Assembly: GCA_946414025.1 (NCBI GenBank)
Contig: CAMKMX010000027.1
Span: forward strand, 1-42,261
Direction of reading: 5' to 3'
DNA length: 42,261 bases
Origin: an uncultured Fibrobacter sp.
Lineage (GTDB): Bacteria; Fibrobacterota; Fibrobacteria; Fibrobacterales; Fibrobacteraceae
Made by a program: the position numbers and the translations under genes. Position 1 is the first letter of the stretch, and each line of letters starts with the position of its first letter. A model generated the notes under the pieces. The model saw only the letters and a program-made list of their open reading frames with translations, had not been told where the DNA came from and ran no database searches. Shown in pieces: positions 32,104 to 39,246 of this stretch.

Positions 32104-34605
32104 ATGAAGCTTTTTTCTTCTTTTCGAGAATTGACATTTCCCCTGGCGGGGAAGCCAGCTCTGGTAGTAGCCTTCACGATAATGGCTGTCATAACCGCCT
32201 TTGAAAAGCCCCTTTACGGAGCAGTTCTCCTGGCCTTGTTGTGGAGCCTAGTCCATGTTTCTGGAAAATTCACCCAGCGGGTGGTGCTGGCGGCGCTGCT
32301 CGCAGGAATCGGGAGCATTCTGATTTCGGCACGGGTATTTTCGAGTGGGGGGACGACCGCAAATCAGGTCATAAAAGTGCCAGGTTCGCAGGTCGTAACA
32401 GCGGCTAATTCGCAGGTCATAACTGTGCCGCCGAAGGAGGGTTGCGGCACGGTAGAGGCGGTGCTGCCCCGGAGCAACGGCGTTGCGTTTGTGATGAAAG
32501 TCCGTTTTTCACAGGTCGCAGCGGTTGACGCAGGGGGCGCAGAAGCCAACACGCAGGTCGCAACGGTGCCGAATCGTTCGGTCAAAGAAGTCGCCGGAAC
32601 CTACCGCGTCCGCCTTACCGAAAAGCGCGCCCTCCCCCTTTTGCCGGAACCTGGAGACTCCCTCTGTTACGAGGCGTCCTGGTACCCGGTGGAACCGCCC
32701 ACAGTTCCTGGTGCCTTCGATACCCGAAAGTGGCTGGACAGCCAGAATCTTTCCGCCTACGGGAAAATGTTGCACTGGAAAAGCTGGCGGGGCAGCTGGA
32801 ATCCGGAACGGAACTTTTACCATTTCAGGAACTGGATTCGCCAAAAGCTGTCGCGGTTCTTGGACCCGGCAGAAACAGGACTTTTGATGGGGCTTTTGGC
32901 CGGAGACCGGAGCGGCATTCCCGAGGCCCTGCGGAGCGATTTCCAGCGGTCGGGACTGGTACACGTTCTGGCCATTAGCGGTTTTCATGTGGTGCTGCTG
33001 GCGGGGCTCCTGATGACGTTCCTGAAGGCGACGGGGCTCCCCCACAGGATTGTGCGGGTGGTGGGCATCTTGCTCCTTGCCATCTACGTGCCCGTCACCG
33101 GCGGCTCTCCTGCGGTGACCCGTGCCGTCATCATGTTTGCCGTGCCGCAGGTGGGCATGCTCCTGCAACGGCCGGCGGGTGCGCTGAACAGCCTGGGGGT
33201 GGCCCTGATCCTCATCTTGCTTCCAAACCCCCAGGTGCTCTGGAATCCCGGATTCCAGCTGTCGGCGGCAGCCACCGCCGGAATCATTCTCGGGTCCAGC
33301 CACAATCCCCTGAAGGCATTACCCGAAAGCCTTTCGAAGAACAAGCTTTGGGCAAAGTTCCAGAGTTTTGTCGTCGAACCCACCTACGTGACGCTGTGCG
33401 CCACCTTGGCGACGGCCCCCCTCCTGATTTACCATTTCAAGACCCTCGCGCCCCTGGCCTGGCTAGGCAACATCGTCATCGTCCCCCTGATTTCCTGGGG
33501 AATGGAGGCTGGACTTTTTGCCCTGCTTTCGCCCATCGACTTTGTGACGGGAATCTTTTGCAGTGCGGCATCGGTCCTGCTCCGGACTGCAAGCCTCTTG
33601 ACACACCTGCTTTCCGATTCTTCGGCGGCATCGGTAACCGTAGGGCCCTACCCGCCCTTTGTGCTGTTGCTGATGGGTTTTGCGTTTGCCCTGCTTACCA
33701 GCATCCGCAAAAACAGGCTTGGTGCCATCCTTTTCTCCCTGGGACTCCTTTTCTTTTCGGGCTTTTATTTTGCATGCAACTACCGTGACGTGGTCTGGCC
33801 CACCTGGAGCCTTACCGCCATCGACATCGGGCAGGGGGACGCCATACTGATTACCACACCTTCAGGGCGGAACATCTTGGTGGATAGCGGGCCCAATGAC
33901 CGCAGGGACTCGGGCAAGGATATCATAGTTCCTTTTTTGCGACATTCCGGAATCCTAAAGCTGGACGCACTTGTGGTGACACACGCCGACGCCGACCATT
34001 TCGGCGGGGTCCTCGGGATTGTAAAAAGTTTTCCCGTCAAGGAAATCTGGGTCAGCGAGTGTGCAAGGCTGGAGCCGAAACCCGCCTGGATTAAAACGAT
34101 GGCCGTGGCGCTGGAGCGGGGCATTCCCCTGCGGGATATCGGCCGGGGATTCACCTGGTCCGAGAACTTTTTCGAGATTCGGGCCCTGCACCCTGTTTCT
34201 AGCGACAAGTGCGCAGAGACCAACGAAGAAAGCATTACCCTCCGGGTGAAGGGCCTCGGGCATTCCGCCATCCTGACCGGCGACCTGACGGTAGCCGGCG
34301 AAAAGAAAATACTCCGGTCTCACGCCTTCTTGAAAAGCGACGTGCTGAAACTGGGCCATCACGGGAGCAAGACGTCTAGCAGCAGGAACTTTTTAACGGC
34401 GGTAGGCCCAAGGCTTGCCCTGGTCTCTAGCGGCCGGAAAAACAGGTTCCGTCACCCCCACAAGCAGGTCACAGACCGGCTGGATTCCCTGGGCATCCCT
34501 TACCTGAACACGGCGAAGCGCGGGACCATCACCGTGCAGTTCACCCCCGATACCATGGTGGTAGAGACGATGCTACCACCAGATATGTTTGAGAGAGGAA
34601 AATAA
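32104..34605 (+). CDS. comEC: Competence protein ComEC/Rec2 (DNA uptake channel)
   Basis: Inner-membrane channel for single-stranded DNA import in transformation. 833 residues from ATG 32104 (AAAGGA nine bases upstream; the frame opens with TTG at 32095). Domains: N-terminal helices and OB-like DUF4131 region (to about 250), Competence domain with LAISGFHVVLLAGLL and VTGGSPAVTRAVIMF (about 260-540), and a C-terminal beta-lactamase-like domain with AIDIGQGDAILI, VTHADADHFGG and LKLGHHGSKTSS. Metal ligands of that domain are intact. Odd: an octapeptide repeat (Q-V-x5-S) at about 88-111, encoded by 24-base units, is inserted in the OB-like region. Confidence 0.95.
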   Translation: MKLFSSFRELTFPLAGKPALVVAFTIMAVITAFEKPLYGAVLLALLWSLVHVSGKFTQRVVLAALLAGIGSILISARVFSSGGTTANQVIKVPGSQVVTAANSQVITVPPKEGCGTVEAVLPRSNGVAFVMKVRFSQVAAVDAGGAEANTQVATVPNRSVKEVAGTYRVRLTEKRALPLLPEPGDSLCYEASWYPVEPPTVPGAFDTRKWLDSQNLSAYGKMLHWKSWRGSWNPERNFYHFRNWIRQKLSRFLDPAETGLLMGLLAGDRSGIPEALRSDFQRSGLVHVLAISGFHVVLLAGLLMTFLKATGLPHRIVRVVGILLLAIYVPVTGGSPAVTRAVIMFAVPQVGMLLQRPAGALNSLGVALILILLPNPQVLWNPGFQLSAAATAGIILGSSHNPLKALPESLSKNKLWAKFQSFVVEPTYVTLCATLATAPLLIYHFKTLAPLAWLGNIVIVPLISWGMEAGLFALLSPIDFVTGIFCSAASVLLRTASLLTHLLSDSSAASVTVGPYPPFVLLLMGFAFALLTSIRKNRLGAILFSLGLLFFSGFYFACNYRDVVWPTWSLTAIDIGQGDAILITTPSGRNILVDSGPNDRRDSGKDIIVPFLRHSGILKLDALVVTHADADHFGGVLGIVKSFPVKEIWVSECARLEPKPAWIKTMAVALERGIPLRDIGRGFTWSENFFEIRALHPVSSDKCAETNEESITLRVKGLGHSAILTGDLTVAGEKKILRSHAFLKSDVLKLGHHGSKTSSSRNFLTAVGPRLALVSSGRKNRFRHPHKQVTDRLDSLGIPYLNTAKRGTITVQFTPDTMVVETMLPPDMFERGK

Positions 34606-34610
34606 ACCTA

Positions 34611-34639
34611 TTGACAAAATAATAATGTATATATATATT
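34611..34639 (+). promoter_or_regulatory. Strong sigma70-type promoter of the CopG-like gene
   Basis: TTGACA (34611-34616), 17-base spacer, TATATT (34634-34639). The expected start site is at or next to the ATG at 34646, so the transcript would be leaderless. It lies just after the comEC stop. Confidence 0.75.
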
Positions 34640-34645
34640 ATATAT

Positions 34646-34879
34646 ATGAAACGCAAATATGACTTCAGCAATGCGGTAAAGAATCCGTATGCAAAAAAAT
34701 TGAAGAAAACGATTTGCATCAACATCAGCGAATCGGTCCTCGCCTATTTTAAGAAACTCGCCGAAAAAACCGGGATTCCCTACCAGACCCTAATCAACAT
34801 GTTCCTTACTCAGGCCAAAGCCGAAAAGATGGAACCAAAATTTATCGCAAAACCACCTCGAAAAAAACAGGTGGCATAA
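34646..34879 (+). CDS. CopG/BrnA-like antitoxin, apparently without toxin
   Basis: 77 residues: KRKYDFSNAVKNPYAKKLKK, then ICINISESVLAYFKKLAEKT and GIPYQTLINMFLTQA. This is the compact ribbon-helix-helix type of CopG/BrnA-like antitoxins (the '(D)FS...NPYAK..K' start and 'GIPYQTLIN' are typical). Such proteins autorepress and neutralise a BrnT-like or other RNase toxin, usually encoded next door. Here comEC is upstream and no toxin ORF is seen downstream. A longer frame from 34589 is rejected because the ATG at 34646 is placed exactly where the promoter predicts the transcript start. Confidence 0.82.
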   Translation: MKRKYDFSNAVKNPYAKKLKKTICINISESVLAYFKKLAEKTGIPYQTLINMFLTQAKAEKMEPKFIAKPPRKKQVA

Positions 34880-35050
34880 AACAAGCGACATAAAAGTCCC
34901 GCTTTGTTATTTTCCCCGCATCGTCAGTTTGCGCTTTTCAGCTTTTCTTCTTCAGGAGGAATCGTTTTGCCGTTGACATTTTCCTTAAAGGAAATCGACA
35001 AAATCCCAGAAACCCATCCTTTTTTTCTGATTTTTTCAGCGTCAAAATGC

Positions 35051-35120
35051 TTGCGAACCTGCATAAAATAAAGTATATTCAGAAAGCAGGTCTTATAGAG
35101 GCTCTTTATGAGCGGGGATA
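35051..35120 (+). repeat. Leader element copy 1 (promoter-like, ATG-in-hairpin)
   Basis: TTGCGA, 17 bases, TATATT (35074-35079), then TCAGAAAGCAGGTCTTATAG and the hairpin GCTC-TTTAT-GAGC (35101-35113), whose loop contains the ATG at 35108. Positions 35066-35118 match 41979-42032 with a one-base gap and few differences. Confidence 0.7.
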
Positions 35121-35236
35121 AACCACAAGGCGAACACTACCGCCTACTTTCCGCAGGCGGCACTGTCACCGAAAAAGAATTCCGCGACTTCTGGAAAGAA
35201 ATCCTGAAGAACGTCCCCGGAGCGAAGTACCCGTAA
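35108..35236 (+). CDS. 42-residue ORF starting in leader element copy 1
   Basis: Begins MSGDKPQGEHYRLLSAGGTV and goes on with TEKEFRDFWKEILKNVPGAKYP. AGAGG lies six bases before the ATG and a promoter-like sequence upstream, so expression is plausible. The first four codons (MSGD) are part of the repeated element and recur in copy 3; the remaining sequence is unique in this window. No family recognised. Confidence 0.4.
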   Translation: MSGDKPQGEHYRLLSAGGTVTEKEFRDFWKEILKNVPGAKYP

Positions 35237-35238
35237 GA

Positions 35239-35262
35239 TTTTATAAGAACTCTTTATGAGCC
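35239..35262 (+). repeat. Leader element, degenerate copy
   Basis: TTTTATAAGAACTCTTTATG-AGC keeps the TTATA, CTCTTTATGAGC core but has lost the GC of the left stem arm. Confidence 0.45.
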
Positions 35263-35334
35263 GAAGGAAAACTTAAGGAGTAATGATGAAACCATTTTTA
35301 AACCTTTGTAAAACATGAAAAGGAGCACCGAAAA

Positions 35335-35886
35335 GTGAGAACAAAAAATCTTTACCTTATGATTATTTTATGCACTGGCCTTCTTTTCTCTGCATGTCAG
35401 AAAGAAGACATTAGCAATCGAGATCCAGATCCTGATATGGATGGCGTTTGTGACCCTTGGGTTACAAAAAAAGGTCTTAGTTCTGAATTTACATTGATAT
35501 GCCAAGGCGTAGACAATTGTCCGAATGAGTCTGGAGATGGCGAGGATGGTTGTCCCAAACCCCAAGAGGAACCACATCAAGAAGAAAAACAACCAAATAA
35601 AAGCCCCGATCCCGATGGTGACGGAATTTGTTCCCCGTGGGTGGTTGAAGAAGGTTTGGGCCGAGAGTACGCAGATATCTGTAAATCATATGATATTTGC
35701 CCGGACAAAGCTGGAGCAATAGCAAATAAAGGTTGTCCATGGGACGATCCGGATGTAGACAACGACAACATTTGCGATTCCTGGGTGATTGAAGGAAGAT
35801 ATTGCAACTTTTTTGAGGAAGCGGCTTCAGACCAACAGAAAGCCAAAGAATGGTATATAACGAAATTCTGTAAATGTCAAAGCTAG
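35335..35886 (+). CDS. Lipoprotein with three thrombospondin-type-3-like calcium repeats
   Basis: 183 residues starting with GTG; AAGGAG is nine bases upstream. Lipobox LLFSAC (Cys21). Three internal repeats: DPDMDGVCDPWVTKKGLSSE, DPDGDGICSPWVVEEGLGRE and DVDNDNICDSWVIEGRYCNF, each an Asp-rich loop like thrombospondin type 3 / OmpA-associated calcium repeats followed by W-V and a Cys-containing segment (ICQGVDNCP, ICKSYDICP). Probably a calcium- and disulfide-stabilised surface lipoprotein; role unknown. The base composition is more AT-rich than the neighbouring core genes, suggesting recent acquisition. Confidence 0.85.
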   Translation: MRTKNLYLMIILCTGLLFSACQKEDISNRDPDPDMDGVCDPWVTKKGLSSEFTLICQGVDNCPNESGDGEDGCPKPQEEPHQEEKQPNKSPDPDGDGICSPWVVEEGLGREYADICKSYDICPDKAGAIANKGCPWDDPDVDNDNICDSWVIEGRYCNFFEEAASDQQKAKEWYITKFCKCQS

Positions 35887-35914
35887 CCAACTTTATCTTG
35901 TAACAGTTCTTTAT

Positions 35915-35949
35915 GGTCTTATAGGAGCTCTTTATGAGCGGGGATAAAA
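35915..35949 (+). repeat. Leader element copy 3 (short)
   Basis: GGTCTTATAGGAGCTCTTTA then TGAGCGGGGATAAAAC. It lacks the TATATT part. The ATG at 35934 sits in the hairpin loop and opens only an 11-codon frame that again starts MSGDK. Confidence 0.6.
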
Positions 35950-36221
35950 CCAGAAAAAAAATGTTATAATTCTTGGAAATTGTCGATAATACGCAAGTGA
36001 TCAGGCCTCTCGGCGGAAACTCGCAGGGACTAACAGTCACAAGAGTTTCCTCCTGTAGAAACGGTTCTTACCAGTAAAGAACGTCCCTAATTACGAAACG
36101 CTTGTTAACCAGAGCCATTTTGTTTGTTTTTTGACCGAGATGTGGGCTTCCCGAGCGAACAGTCGAACAAAGTGAATCTGCGAGCGAGGGAATGTTCACA
36201 TCGAGGGAGAGATTTGTTAAA

Positions 36222-36251
36222 GGAGATGCCCCGTCAAGCGAGGCATGACAT
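36222..36251. repeat. GTCAT-flanked hairpin repeat, copy 3
   Basis: ATGCCCCG-TCAAG-CGAGGCAT (36226-36246; one mismatch) followed by GAC, i.e. GTCAT on the minus strand. Same loop as the element inside the FISUMP gene. Confidence 0.6.
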
Positions 36252-36285
36252 GAGGGTGCGGGGTCTTAGGGGCAGAGCCCCTAGG

Positions 36286-36412
36286 AGAGGAGGTGATGGA
36301 AGACTTGGCGAGATCGTTGGATTGTGATTGCTTCACCCCTATTCGGGGTTCGCAATGACACTACCGACTTCTGTCTAATCGCCAAGGCTGCAATCAGGGG
36401 GAGGCGTCCCCC
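36286..36412 (-). repeat. 127-base dispersed repeat, right copy (inverted)
   Basis: Reverse complement of 14910-15036 with about seven differences. Here the internal GTCATTGC...GCAATC stem is perfect, where the left copy has one G-T pair. Confidence 0.85.
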
Positions 36413-36425
36413 TTTCAATAAAAAA

Positions 36426-37241
36426 CTACCGGACGTTCAACAAGATTCGGGCGGGTTCGTGGAGGATGCCGTTGGAAGCGATGGAGCTGTAGCCTTCGTG
36501 GACAGAGGCGATGGGGTGACCCGCATCGTCGAAGAGGTCCGACTCCCCTTCGATGGTGGTGAACTTTCCGCCCGCTTCCTTGAACAGGAGCGGATAGGCG
36601 GCAATATCCCACAGGGAGACAACGGGGTCCACCATCACTTCGGCGCGACCCGATGCCACCATGTAATAGCCGTAGCAGTCGCCCCAGCCGCGGTAGAGGT
36701 TCGCGCTCCGGCGGAGTTTCGCGAAGCCTTCGCCAAAGCCTACCGTTTCCATGGTGTTCACCGTTCCCGATAGCACCAGGGCGTCGGCCAGGGAATGGAC
36801 TCTGGAGCAGCGGACCGGGTGCCCATCCAGAAACGCGCCGCCGTCTTGAACCGCCCACACGGCGCTGTGCAGGGCCGGTATACGGATGACGCTTGCCACG
36901 GGCACGTTCTTGCGGTAGAGCGCTATCAGCGTGCCGAACAGGGGAACGCCCCGGATGAATGACTTGGTGCCGTCAATGGGGTCCACAATCCAGCGGTATT
37001 CCTTGTCACAGAGGCCGTCGCCGAATTCTTCGCCCAGCACGCCAAAGTCGGGAGTTTCCTTGAGCCAGAATTCGCGGAGCAGTTCTTCGGTGCTCTTGTC
37101 GGCGAGAGTCACGGGCGTCCTGTCCGCCTTCCATTCGATGCTCAGGTCCCTCTGGAAATACTTCAAAATGTTCTCTTCGGCCATCTCGGAGGCCTTGAGG
37201 GCGATTTTCAAAAGATCCAGGTTTGTAGCCGTTGCCGCCAT
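36426..37241 (-). CDS. hisN: Histidinol-phosphatase, inositol-monophosphatase family
   Basis: 271 residues. Metal-binding motifs of the IMPase superfamily: GVLGEEFG (67-74), WIVDPIDGTKSF (85-94 region, D87/D90) and SLWDIAAYPLLFKEAGG. The run DPIDGTKSFIRGVPLFGTLI is typical of HisN histidinol-phosphatases rather than inositol phosphatases. It begins immediately after the hisC stop (TAGATG) with GGGGAGG five bases before the ATG, so the two are translated together and probably perform consecutive steps of histidine synthesis. Alternative: a general IMPase/CysQ-type phosphatase. Confidence 0.85.
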   Translation of the reverse strand: MAATATNLDLLKIALKASEMAEENILKYFQRDLSIEWKADRTPVTLADKSTEELLREFWLKETPDFGVLGEEFGDGLCDKEYRWIVDPIDGTKSFIRGVPLFGTLIALYRKNVPVASVIRIPALHSAVWAVQDGGAFLDGHPVRCSRVHSLADALVLSGTVNTMETVGFGEGFAKLRRSANLYRGWGDCYGYYMVASGRAEVMVDPVVSLWDIAAYPLLFKEAGGKFTTIEGESDLFDDAGHPIASVHEGYSSIASNGILHEPARILLNVR

Positions 37242-38333
37242 CTATGCCTCCCCTTTCCATTTTTTAATCAAGGCCATCAGAAGTTCGTTTTCTTCGGGCC
37301 GGCCCACCGTAATGCGCACGTGTTCGGGCATGCCGAAACTGGTAAGCCCGCGGACAATCATGCCGTTCTGTTCCAAAAATGCCACAAGGTCCTTCGCCTT
37401 GGCACCGATGTGGACGCAGACGAAGTTCGCCTGGGTGGGAAGCACCTTGAAGCCGAGAGCCGTAAATTCGCGAGTGAGGAACTGGATTCCTTCGCCGTTC
37501 ATTTTGCGGGTGGCCTCTACGTGGTCGGTATCCCCAAGGGCGGCGATGGCAGCCACTTGTGCCGCCTGGTTCACGTCGAAGGGCGGTTTTACCTTCCACA
37601 GGTGACGCACCACTTCGGCGCTGGCCATGGCATAGCCTACACGAAGCCCTGCAAGACCGTAAATCTTGCTGAAGGTGCGGTTGATAAACAGGTTCGGGAA
37701 TTCGTCCAGGGCGCCTACCAGCTTGGGGTAGTCGGGAGCGGTAGCGAATTCGGAGTAGGCCTCGTCCAAAAACACCAACACGTTCTGCGGGACTTTTTTC
37801 AAGAAATCGCGAATTTCGGTTTCGCTGTAATAAAGGCCCGTGGGGTTGTTGGGATTGCAGATAAAAGCCACACGGGTCTTGGCATTTATGGCCTTGGCAA
37901 GGTCATCGAGGCCGGTCTTGGCCTCCCCTTCGCCTACGCCAACAAAATCCGCCCCGTTGGAAAGGGTGGTAAACTTGTAAACGGAAAAGGTGGGCGTAAT
38001 GGCCACACAGTTGTCGCCCTGACGGATGAACGCCTTCCCCACCATGTCGATGATTTCGTCGGAGCCGTTGCCCACCACAATCTGTTCACGCTTGACGCCG
38101 AACTTTTCGGCCAGAGAGCGAATCATGGAAGGTGCGTCTCCGCGGGGGTAAAGGTGCAGACTGTCCGCAATCTTGAGGAAGGCTTCCACCGCTTTGGGCG
38201 ATGCCCCCAGCGGGTTTTCGTTGGAGGCCAGCTTTACCACCTTGGTAAGGCCGTAACGTTCGCGGATTTCCTCGATGGATTTTCCGGGAACATAATCCGA
38301 AAGCTTGGACAATTCTGGACGGGGTTCAATCAT
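37242..38333 (-). CDS. hisC: Histidinol-phosphate aminotransferase
   Basis: PLP enzyme converting imidazole-acetol phosphate to histidinol phosphate. 363 residues, fold type I: KLASNENPLGASPKAVEAF, LYPRGDAPSMIRSLAEKFGV, IVVGNGSDEIIDMVGKAFI, FICNPNNPTGLY, VFLDEAYSEFA, and the PLP lysine in INRTFSKIYGLAGLRVGYA. The frame opens with GTG at 38339, but the ATG at 38333 has AGAGG five bases upstream and is preferred. Closely related aminotransferases exist, yet pairing with hisN supports this call. It lies head-to-head with the exported protein gene at 38397. Confidence 0.94.
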   Translation of the reverse strand: MIEPRPELSKLSDYVPGKSIEEIRERYGLTKVVKLASNENPLGASPKAVEAFLKIADSLHLYPRGDAPSMIRSLAEKFGVKREQIVVGNGSDEIIDMVGKAFIRQGDNCVAITPTFSVYKFTTLSNGADFVGVGEGEAKTGLDDLAKAINAKTRVAFICNPNNPTGLYYSETEIRDFLKKVPQNVLVFLDEAYSEFATAPDYPKLVGALDEFPNLFINRTFSKIYGLAGLRVGYAMASAEVVRHLWKVKPPFDVNQAAQVAAIAALGDTDHVEATRKMNGEGIQFLTREFTALGFKVLPTQANFVCVHIGAKAKDLVAFLEQNGMIVRGLTSFGMPEHVRITVGRPEENELLMALIKKWKGEA

Positions 38334-38396
38334 AATCACCTCTTTTTCGCAAGAGCAAATCTAGTAATTCCACCGGATTATTTTAAATTTGGCTTC

Positions 38397-39104
38397 ATGA
38401 AACGCCTCGCCGTACTCGCCACATTCATATTGGCCCTGTTCGCCACAAGCGCTTTTGCGCTGGACCCCATCTGGGACATGCACTACACCTTCGGCCCCGA
38501 AAGCCACAGGGCTCCCAAGTTCGGAGCGGGCGTTGGTCTCCGTTCCGACTTCGATTCCCACGTACTGTTCCCCGCCAACATCATGGGGACCATTTCCAAG
38601 GACTTTGAAATCGGCGCGAAAATTGACATCGACACCTACAACCAGATGGACAACACCCAATTGTCGCTGGACATCGGCGGAAAATACCATCTGCAGCCAG
38701 GAAGGTTCATCGAGCTGGACGGCTACTTCGGGCTGAACAGGAACAACGGCAGTGCGGTGATTCTCACCTACGGGACGGAACACTTTATCGCGAAGAACTT
38801 CTCCAACTTTTACGAAGCCCGGGCCGGTTTCCTAGATGGTGTCACCGGTGAAGATGGCTACGTAAAATTCGCCTTTGGCATGACTCCCACCTTGAATTTC
38901 GGACACACGGTCCGGGTGATGATCGAAATCAACACCTCCGAAAGCGTGGGGCATATTTCCGACGACTTCATGATTGATATCATTCCCAAGTTGGAGGTGG
39001 CCCTGGGTGCAGCCCGCGTCCGCCTGGACTTTGACATCGGCGTCATGCAAGAAAAGAACAATGACCAGAAGACCATTGCTCTTTATGTGATGACGGCGCT
39101 GTAG
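38397..39104 (+). CDS. Exported beta-rich protein of unknown function
   Basis: 235 residues. Signal peptide KRLAVLATFILALFATSAFA with cleavage before LDPIW. The mature part is rich in beta-like segments (FGAGVGLRSDFDSHVL, EIGAKIDIDTYNQMDNTQLS, KYHLQPGRFIELDGYFGLNR, VRLDFDIGVMQEK), consistent with a small outer-membrane barrel. The frame continues far upstream through antisense of hisC; the ATG at 38397 is chosen because it begins the signal peptide. TAAATT lies seven bases before it and there is no Shine-Dalgarno, hinting at a leaderless message. No family recognised. Confidence 0.8.
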   Translation: MKRLAVLATFILALFATSAFALDPIWDMHYTFGPESHRAPKFGAGVGLRSDFDSHVLFPANIMGTISKDFEIGAKIDIDTYNQMDNTQLSLDIGGKYHLQPGRFIELDGYFGLNRNNGSAVILTYGTEHFIAKNFSNFYEARAGFLDGVTGEDGYVKFAFGMTPTLNFGHTVRVMIEINTSESVGHISDDFMIDIIPKLEVALGAARVRLDFDIGVMQEKNNDQKTIALYVMTAL

Positions 39105-39135
39105 CGGCAATGAGGTCGGCACTGCGTGCCTTTGG

Positions 39136-39246
39136 GGTATGAGGTATGGGGCCGATCGCATTCTGCTCCCTTTGGGCTACGAGCAAATAGCTCAAAGCAA
39201 AGCGACCTCAAAGGGGCTTTAGCCCCGAGCTCACACCTCACACCTA
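39136..39246. repeat. Heptad-type repeats between the exported protein gene and clpB
   Basis: GGTATGA-GGTATGG near 39137, a 23-base segment at 39190-39212 nearly identical to 24064-24086, GGGGC-TTTA-GCCCC hairpin at 39213-39226, and CTCACAC-CTCACAC flush against the clpB stop. Confidence 0.55.

Larger units (their letters stand above)
34880..35334. other. Accessory AT-rich stretch with small ORFs and leader elements
   Basis: 455 bases. Holds a weak hairpin after the CopG-like gene (AACAAGCG / CGCTTTGTT, 34881-34909), a palindrome TTTCCTTAAAGGAAA (about 34980-34994), leader element copy 1 (35051-35120), a 42-residue ORF (35108-35236), a degenerate leader copy (35239-35262), and two tiny start-stop-coupled ORFs before the lipoprotein gene. 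A TTG-initiated 34-codon frame with AGGAGG upstream also begins near 34974; I do not call it. Confidence 0.6.
35887..36425. other. Repeat-rich gap without a supported gene
   Basis: 539 bases: leader element copy 3 (35915-35949), a GAAACTC/GAGTTTC inverted pair (36015-36048), a segment at 36164-36183 shared with 15113-15132, a GTCAT hairpin (36222-36251) and the right copy of the 127-base repeat (36286-36412). Open frames here are short and unlike known proteins. Confidence 0.65.

Noticed and set aside
32524..32560. Frameshift or programmed slippage in comEC repeats
   Set aside because: The reading frame is intact through all repeat copies and domains on both sides are complete.
34974..35078. 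TTG-started 34-codon frame with AGGAGG upstream
   Set aside because: Rare start codon, no recognisable protein features, and its end overlaps the promoter-like part of leader element copy 1.
37320..38396. N-terminal extension of the exported protein (594-codon frame)
   Set aside because: It is antisense to hisC; the true start at 38397 begins a clean signal peptide.
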